DNA of 24,982 bases, from NCBI GenBank assembly GCA_002102555.1, contig MCFL01000332.1, positions 1-24,982 on the forward strand, written 5' to 3'. Each line of letters begins with the position of its first letter. Position 1 is the stretch's first letter. Of this stretch, positions 20,260 through 24,982 are shown one piece after another. The notes under the pieces were generated by a model. That model was not told the origin of the DNA, made no database searches, and saw nothing but the letters and a program-made list of their open reading frames with translations. Made by a program: the position numbers and the translations under genes. The stretch comes from Catenaria anguillulae PL171. Taxonomy: Eukaryota > Blastocladiomycota > Blastocladiomycetes > Blastocladiales > Catenariaceae.

Positions 20260-21596
20260 TCACTCGTCGGCCGGCACCAAATCCAACATCATCCTGGAGT
20301 AAAACTTGCCCAACACCTCCTGCTCCACCTCGGTCTCGGCCTTGAACACGTTGGCCATGTGTTCGGGCACCCTTACGGGCTTGTACCGATACTTGACGGG
20401 CAGGCCCTCGTCGTTGTCCGCGCCACTTTGCGCACCCGCATCTGCCGCCGCTGCATCTGGCGGAAGTTCAATCAGCTGGAACGCAAACGTGAGGGCTTCG
20501 GGATCCATGCCGTCGGGCACATCCATCGGGTACTGCGCGCAGTTGATAACGCCCGGCCGAGCCATTTGTAGGTACAGGCCCGTGAGATGTTCCGACATCT
20601 TGAGCAGGGCCAGAGCGGCAGGGTCGGTTTCGGTGTCGGGTGCCGTTGGAGCATGTGGCCCCGATGCTGATGCGGAGGTGGAGGAAGATGCGGTTGTGGT
20701 GGGATGCTGTGGTGCACGCCCGTTTCGAAAGTGCGACAGTTCGCGCTCGAGGTCGAGGATGCGCGATTCGTAGACAGTTTTCAATTGTTCGAGCTCGAGG
20801 CGGCGTGCCTCGGAAACTGAGAAATGTGGCACCAGAGGAAAAAAGGAGGTGAATAACAAGTCATGACGAGAGGAAACAGAGCGCGAGTTGTGGGATGCAT
20901 ACCTTCGTAGCGAGCATTGGCAAGCTCCCGATGGTCCCTCAGGGCGGCTTCGGCCTCGGTGGTGCGAATGGCCTTGATATCCTCAAACTGGCGATACGCG
21001 CGCGTGATTTGCATGCGCAAGCGCGAATTTTCCTCTTGGATACGCTCAATCATGTCGCCCGACTCTTGGGTTTGCACGGGCGTGCTAAGGAAGATGGGAA
21101 TGTGTTGGTCGTCTTCGAGGTCGTTGTTTGAAGCTGGATCAAAGGCGCCGGCGGCTGCGCCGTTGTGGTTGTGGTTGTGGTTGGCATCACCAGATGCATG
21201 GAACATGACTTGGTCGGGATCCTCCGTTTGTTGTTGAGCCAAGTTTGCGCGAGGTGTTTGGTGGTCAATGTCCATGGCCGCCGTGTCGTGATCGTCGAGG
21301 TTCATGTGATGACCAGGAGCGGCAGCTGCGTAGGGCGCGGACGGGTGGTGGCATGACGGGGGTTTGCGGCGGGAAAGGGACAGTGGATGGGAAGCGGTTT
21401 GTTGCTTGGTCATGTCGGCAGTGGCGGCGGCAGCATCCACGGCAGCGGAAGGATGATCTTGAGCGACGACGGTCATCTTCAAGTTTGTGGAGGTGTCGGT
21501 ATGAGCCTGCGCTTGCGTTTGCGATTGAAATTGAGTGTTGGAATGGCCAGCAGCGGGCTCGGCGGTGGCCGTGGTGTCGGGGATGGGGCCAGACAT
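20260..21596 (-). CDS. CSM1: Csm1/Pcs1-like monopolin subunit
   Basis: Csm1/Pcs1 forms the V-shaped monopolin core that clamps kinetochores and organises rDNA. Exons 21596-20903 and 20816-20260 join across an 86-nt intron (GTATGC to CTCAG) as ARYE-VSEARRLELEQLKT, giving 416 aa from the second ATG; an ATG at 21650 would add 18. The first ~200 residues are disordered, rich in Gln/Ala/His, with an NHNHNHN run. A predicted coiled coil runs from MIERIQEENSRLRMQITRAY to SRILDLERELSHF. The C-terminal globular part fits the Csm1 RWD-like fold: LLKMSEHLTGLYLQM, then ALTFAFQLIEL, then VKYRYKPVRVPEHM, then EQEVLGKFYSRMMLDLVP, which echo the family's LTGL, LHFKL, Y-x-Y-x-P and FY-x-K/R-x-V blocks. Spc24/Spc25-type RWD proteins are the main alternative. 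Confidence 0.65.
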
Positions 21597-22034
21597 GTGT
21601 TGTCTCGTGTGGACGCCGGACGGGAAGTGGCTGATCAGGGGCAGCTGCACTGGAGCGAGTTGGTGACGGATGGGATCGGAGGGGAAATGAGCAGCCGGAC
21701 AATCAGATCCGATGCATTGATTTTACAGAATTGAGTGCTGATTGCATGCGGTGGCTTGCTATTCATACGAGCTTGAGCTTGAGCTTGGCCATGGCCTGGG
21801 TTGAGCTTGAGCATCCCGGTACCGTCAACGAATATAATCATCTGTCCAATGACAATTCCAATTCCGATCGCGAGACCAATCAGAGATCGGCGGGCCTTGC
21901 GTAGTGCAACCTTGAACGACCCCACTGTACTGCGACCTCAAGGCAGAGGATTGGAATTTGCACAATCATACATGAAGACGTAACCTAACCTGACCGGAGC
22001 AATCTCTCATCTCGACAACGGCCGGCACCTGATC
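21597..22034. promoter_or_regulatory. Divergent promoter between CSM1 and TFIIS, with GAGCTT hexamer repeats
   Basis: These 438 bp separate divergent starts. Around 21770-21815 the hexamer GAGCTT recurs at least three times in tandem and again after a short interruption. The minus-strand frame 21635-21925 would encode a short hydrophobic peptide, but it lies in this promoter and partly translates the hexamer repeat, so I do not call it. Confidence 0.5.
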
Positions 22035-23234
22035 ATGTCTTCCTCGCTCCCGACCCCTGAGGCTCGCGTGCTCGAGTTCAAGGCCTCCTCCAGTCGGCCA
22101 TCGCAAAGGGCAACTCCTCGACCGCCGCCGACATTCTCGCCCAGCTCATGCAAGTCACCGCCACAAAGCAGCTCTGAAAGGACTGAGATCGGTATCTACG
22201 TCAACAAGCTGAAAAAGTTCCCGACCAGACCGTCGCTGCCCGCTGTGCAACACTCCTCAACAAGTGGAAGCGGGACGTTGGCATTGAGCCAAAGTCTCGA
22301 TCCCAGTCACAGTCGCAATCGCAACCGCAGCCCACTTCAGATCTAATTCCGCTTCAGCACCCAATGCCGCCAGCCTCCATCGCGCTCCAGTTCCGTCTCG
22401 TCGTCCTTGGGCAACGGACCTACCGAGAGCGGATCAGCGACTCCCAATGCTTCGTCATCAGTGTCGTCCGTCAATCAGGCCGGTGGTGCGGATGCTGCCG
22501 GCGACATTGCGTCCGAAGCAACCAGCATGTACTCGGAGCCTCCACAAATGCTCACCAACAGGTCGTCAAGGAGGATGGCATCAAGATTCCACGGTTGGGC
22601 GACTCGGTCCGCGAAAAGTGTATCGAGATGTTTTACAATGGTCTTTGCATGGATACCGACGACGGTGCGCTTTTCTTGATGGTGTTTGTTGCACCAATGT
22701 AGCCGATGCAGGATCTGACTGCATTTGAACAGACTCGTCGCTCATTCTCAATGTTGCCATGGCCCTCGAATCCGCCCTCTTCTCCAAACACGACAACAAG
22801 GTCTCTCCACAATACAAGACGGACCTGCGGCTGTACACAACCAGCCTAAAGAACAAGGACCTCGGCTCGTTCGCCGCGACTTGCGCGACAGCACCCTGTC
22901 GGTCACCGAATTTGTCACGCTCAAGTCGACTGACCTCGTGTCGACGAAAAGCGCCAGGAACTCATCAAGGCACAAATGGACGCGTGTTTCGCGCGCAAGG
23001 AGCCACAAATCAAAAGGCGACCACGGACCAATTTCGGTGTGGCAAGTGCAAGAAGCGCAGGTGCTCGTACTTCCAGATGCAGACTCGGTCAGCCGATGAG
23101 CCCATGACCACTTTTGTCGAGTGTCTCGAGTGTATGCTTTCCTTGTGACTCTAATACGCCTTGATCCCCTTTTTCGTTCCTATGTGCTGACAATGCGCAT
23201 CATACAACAGCGGCAACATTGGAAGTTTTGTTGA
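22035..23234 (+). CDS. DST1: Transcription elongation factor TFIIS, with many frame breaks
   Basis: TFIIS rescues backtracked RNA polymerase II by stimulating transcript cleavage. All three domains can be read, but in changing frames. The N-terminal LW/TND domain (about 22035-22290) shows [34 protein letters not shown] and [16 protein letters not shown] Ser/Gln-rich linker follows. The central domain begins [19 protein letters not shown], continues across a 68-nt intron (22665-22732) to [16 protein letters not shown], and includes [17 protein letters not shown]. The zinc ribbon is [20 protein letters not shown], with the catalytic acidic pair in SADEP, then FVECLEC. A second intron precedes GNI-WKFC and the stop. 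Breaks lie near 22088, 22180, 22218, 22390, 22565, 22858, 22945, 23017, 23133 and 23219; the last two are explained by one missing base each in a G and a T run. Conserved active residues argue for sequence errors, but a young pseudogene is not excluded. Confidence 0.85.
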
Positions 23235-23267
23235 TCATTCTTCCCCGTCCGGCGTTTTTCACGTTTC

Positions 23268-23277
23268 TTTATTTATT
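23268..23277 (-). terminator. Polyadenylation signal of the PRP3 gene
   Basis: TTTATTTATT on the plus strand gives two overlapping AATAAA on the minus strand, 37 bp past the PRP3 stop and 34 bp past the stop of the convergent TFIIS gene, so the two 3' ends nearly meet. Confidence 0.6.
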
Positions 23278-23313
23278 GTGTTTTGTCCATCATGAAATGA
23301 ATCCAAGGATGTA

Positions 23314-24982
23314 TTACTTGCGCTGGACTTGCGCTGGCTGAAAACAATTCAAACAAACATTTGCTGACGAGGTGCTGAAACAACTGAATCTTGGATCAAG
23401 TGTACCGCGGGGGTTCCACGACTTTGCGTGGTTCCAATGATGCTCAGCATCCGCCTCGGCAAACAACTTTGCAGCTGCCGACTCCAAATAGCACTTGCGA
23501 AGCTAAACCCGTCAAACAACCGGTGGAGTGCTCCCTCCCAAATCAACCAGCAGTGCTGCAAACTTGGGTCCATGCCCGCAAAGTGGCTGCCAGATGCCGT
23601 GACCCATAGCGCCACCGCCACCACCGGGGCTGCATCGTCGTCACCCTCGTCTGGAATCGCCGGCCTCGTCAACATTGGCGCTTGCTCCCGCACCCCATCC
23701 TCGTCATCAATCCCAACCACTTGATCCGCCTCAACATCAGCTTCTTGAAATGGCGAATGGCCCTGGGCCCGCCCTCAACACATACAACGTGATGATCCTT
23801 GAACATGACGGCCAACCCGTCAGCCGAGCTGCTTGACATTCATGTCCACCTTAACTTATCTTTGGATGCGCCATATCCCTGCACTTGAACACGGCCACAT
23901 GAATACCCTTTGCCTCGTCCCGCTTCTTCTTTCTCTCCTTTTTATCCCTGCGCTGCTCATCCGTCAACTTGCGCTCGGCATTGGCCTTTTCGTGAGCAAT
24001 CCGCGCGCCTCCACTTGTGCACGCACATTGGCTTCGACGGCCGTCGGGTCCTGGATGGCTCGTTGGCAAGCACGCGCATCAGGTTGGTCAAGCGCACTTT
24101 GGCGGGTCGGGCGCGGCAAGCCCAGCCGAATCTTGTCCTGCTTTTCACGCTGTTCCTCCATGCGGTTGCCGGGCAGCTTGCGCCGCTCTTGCTTGGTCAG
24201 CATGGCGAGGCGCGCGGGGCGGGAGCGTTGAATGGCGGAGGAATCGGGACTGGGTGTTGGATAAAGTGTGTGATGGGCGTCACGACTTTGGTGATCTGCC
24301 TCGGATGCCGACGCCGATCCGGACGCTGCCTGGACAGCCATGGGCACGGGGATCAAACATGTAAAATGCCTGGTCGCCCGGTGGAGGCACATTGTCATTG
24401 TCGTGCCCGACCATCGACTCGTACGTCGTGTACCCGTGCGTCAGCGGCATATCCCACCACTCGACCAGCGGCGGGCCGCACGCTTAACCACCTCGTCGGA
24501 ATCACATCCAAGGCGCTCGCATCCACACCCATTTTTTCATGGTGCAGACAGGCTCGCCTTGAGTGCCGCCAGCTTTTCTTCCTTGCGCAGCTTGTCGCTT
24601 TGGCAATGTACTTGCCCTGCGGCACAAAATGCAACTTGCACGCGGCGCCCGCCGCCGCGGCCGCGCAGCAGTGACGAGGGATCCCGAGAGAGCGGTCAAA
24701 GTAGGGCGCGGAACGGTCCAGGCGAGGCCGGTCCGTGTCGAGGAGAGTAGTGCGGCGGCCGACGATGGCGCGGGGGCGGGCACGGTGGGTGCTGCAGATG
24801 AGGAAGTGGAGGCAGCCTGGAGCAATACACATCGGTGTCGTGAGTGCTTCATTCACAAACACTAGAAGAAATGAGTAAGCCACAAACCATCGTAGCTGGC
24901 AAGGACGCAGCCGCAGCCCCGGGCATGGGCAGCACGCCACGGCTCGCGAGCTGCGCTTCTTGGCCTCGAGCCTGCGCCGGAT
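23314..24982 (-). CDS. PRP3: PRP3, U4/U6 small nuclear ribonucleoprotein, 5' end beyond window, many frame breaks
   Basis: Prp3 binds the U4/U6 snRNA duplex in the spliceosomal tri-snRNP. Recognisable segments, going inward from the right edge, are an Ala-rich stretch with a possible 71-nt intron (24887-24817), [159 protein letters not shown] and [12 protein letters not shown]. These match the PRP3 domain and the C-terminal domain of human PRPF3 in order. The tail after HHWNHA is about 35 residues longer than the human end. The frame changes repeatedly (for example near 23480, 23720, 23835, 24060-24110, 24190, 24330 and 24540) while conserved blocks survive. Start and upstream exons lie outside the window. 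Confidence 0.85.

Noticed and set aside
21635-21925. Hydrophobic small protein on the minus strand upstream of the CSM1-like gene
   Set aside because: Lies within the divergent promoter and translates the GAGCTT hexamer repeat; no independent support.
22035-23234. Calling TFIIS a pseudogene
   Set aside because: All three domains and the catalytic acidic pair survive, two breaks are simple homopolymer losses, and neighbouring PRP3, an essential gene, is broken in the same way.

Overview
This window looks like a GC-rich, gene-dense piece of a fungal nuclear genome, probably from an early-diverging lineage. The fungal signs are a Zn2Cys6 cluster joined to a fungal-type transcription-factor middle domain, an EFR3 scaffold, a Csm1/Pcs1-type monopolin protein and a Faf1-type 40S assembly factor. 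The early-diverging sign is a full-length Integrator subunit 9, a complex generally missing from Dikarya. A catalytically intact DIS3L2-type nuclease, where yeasts carry the inactive Ssd1, points the same way. Blastocladiomycota or a chytrid is my inference; the sequence alone does not name the species. The introns I could place are 62-86 nt long and have an unusual donor consensus, GTAYGY.

Layout, left to right. (1) 1-3169, minus: Zn2Cys6 transcription factor, 3' end cut by the window edge, with many reading-frame breaks. (2) 4695-6926, minus: three-finger C2H2 transcription factor of 718 aa with two striking low-complexity systems: heptads resembling the RNA polymerase II CTD, and five copies of a DTLERML motif. 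(3) 8533-10722, minus: EFR3, with a tiny last exon. (4) 12412-15609, plus: DIS3L2-type 3'-5' exoribonuclease, five exons, one frame break. (5) 16258-18562, minus: INTS9, five exons, 665 aa. (6) 18825-20049, plus: Faf1/C1orf131-type factor, three exons. (7) 20260-21596, minus: Csm1/Pcs1-like protein, two exons. (8) 22035-23234, plus: TFIIS, with many frame breaks. (9) 23314-24982, minus: PRP3 of the U4/U6 snRNP, 5' end cut, with many frame breaks.

The right half alternates strands. INTS9/FAF1 and CSM1/TFIIS share short divergent promoters; DIS3L2/INTS9, FAF1/CSM1 and TFIIS/PRP3 converge with very short or overlapping 3' ends. Much of the content concerns RNA: exonuclease decay, Integrator cleavage, ribosome assembly, transcript elongation and splicing. 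These are housekeeping genes rather than a dedicated cluster.

The frame breaks concentrate in the outer ~3 kb at each end and look like single-base, often homopolymer, indels that leave the conserved residues intact. This fits low-coverage contig ends better than gene decay. I saw no rRNA, tRNA, CRISPR array, transposon or virus-derived element. The longer gaps (3170-4694, 6927-8532, 10723-12411) hold no gene I can defend, apart from one weak minus-strand candidate at 7465-8265.
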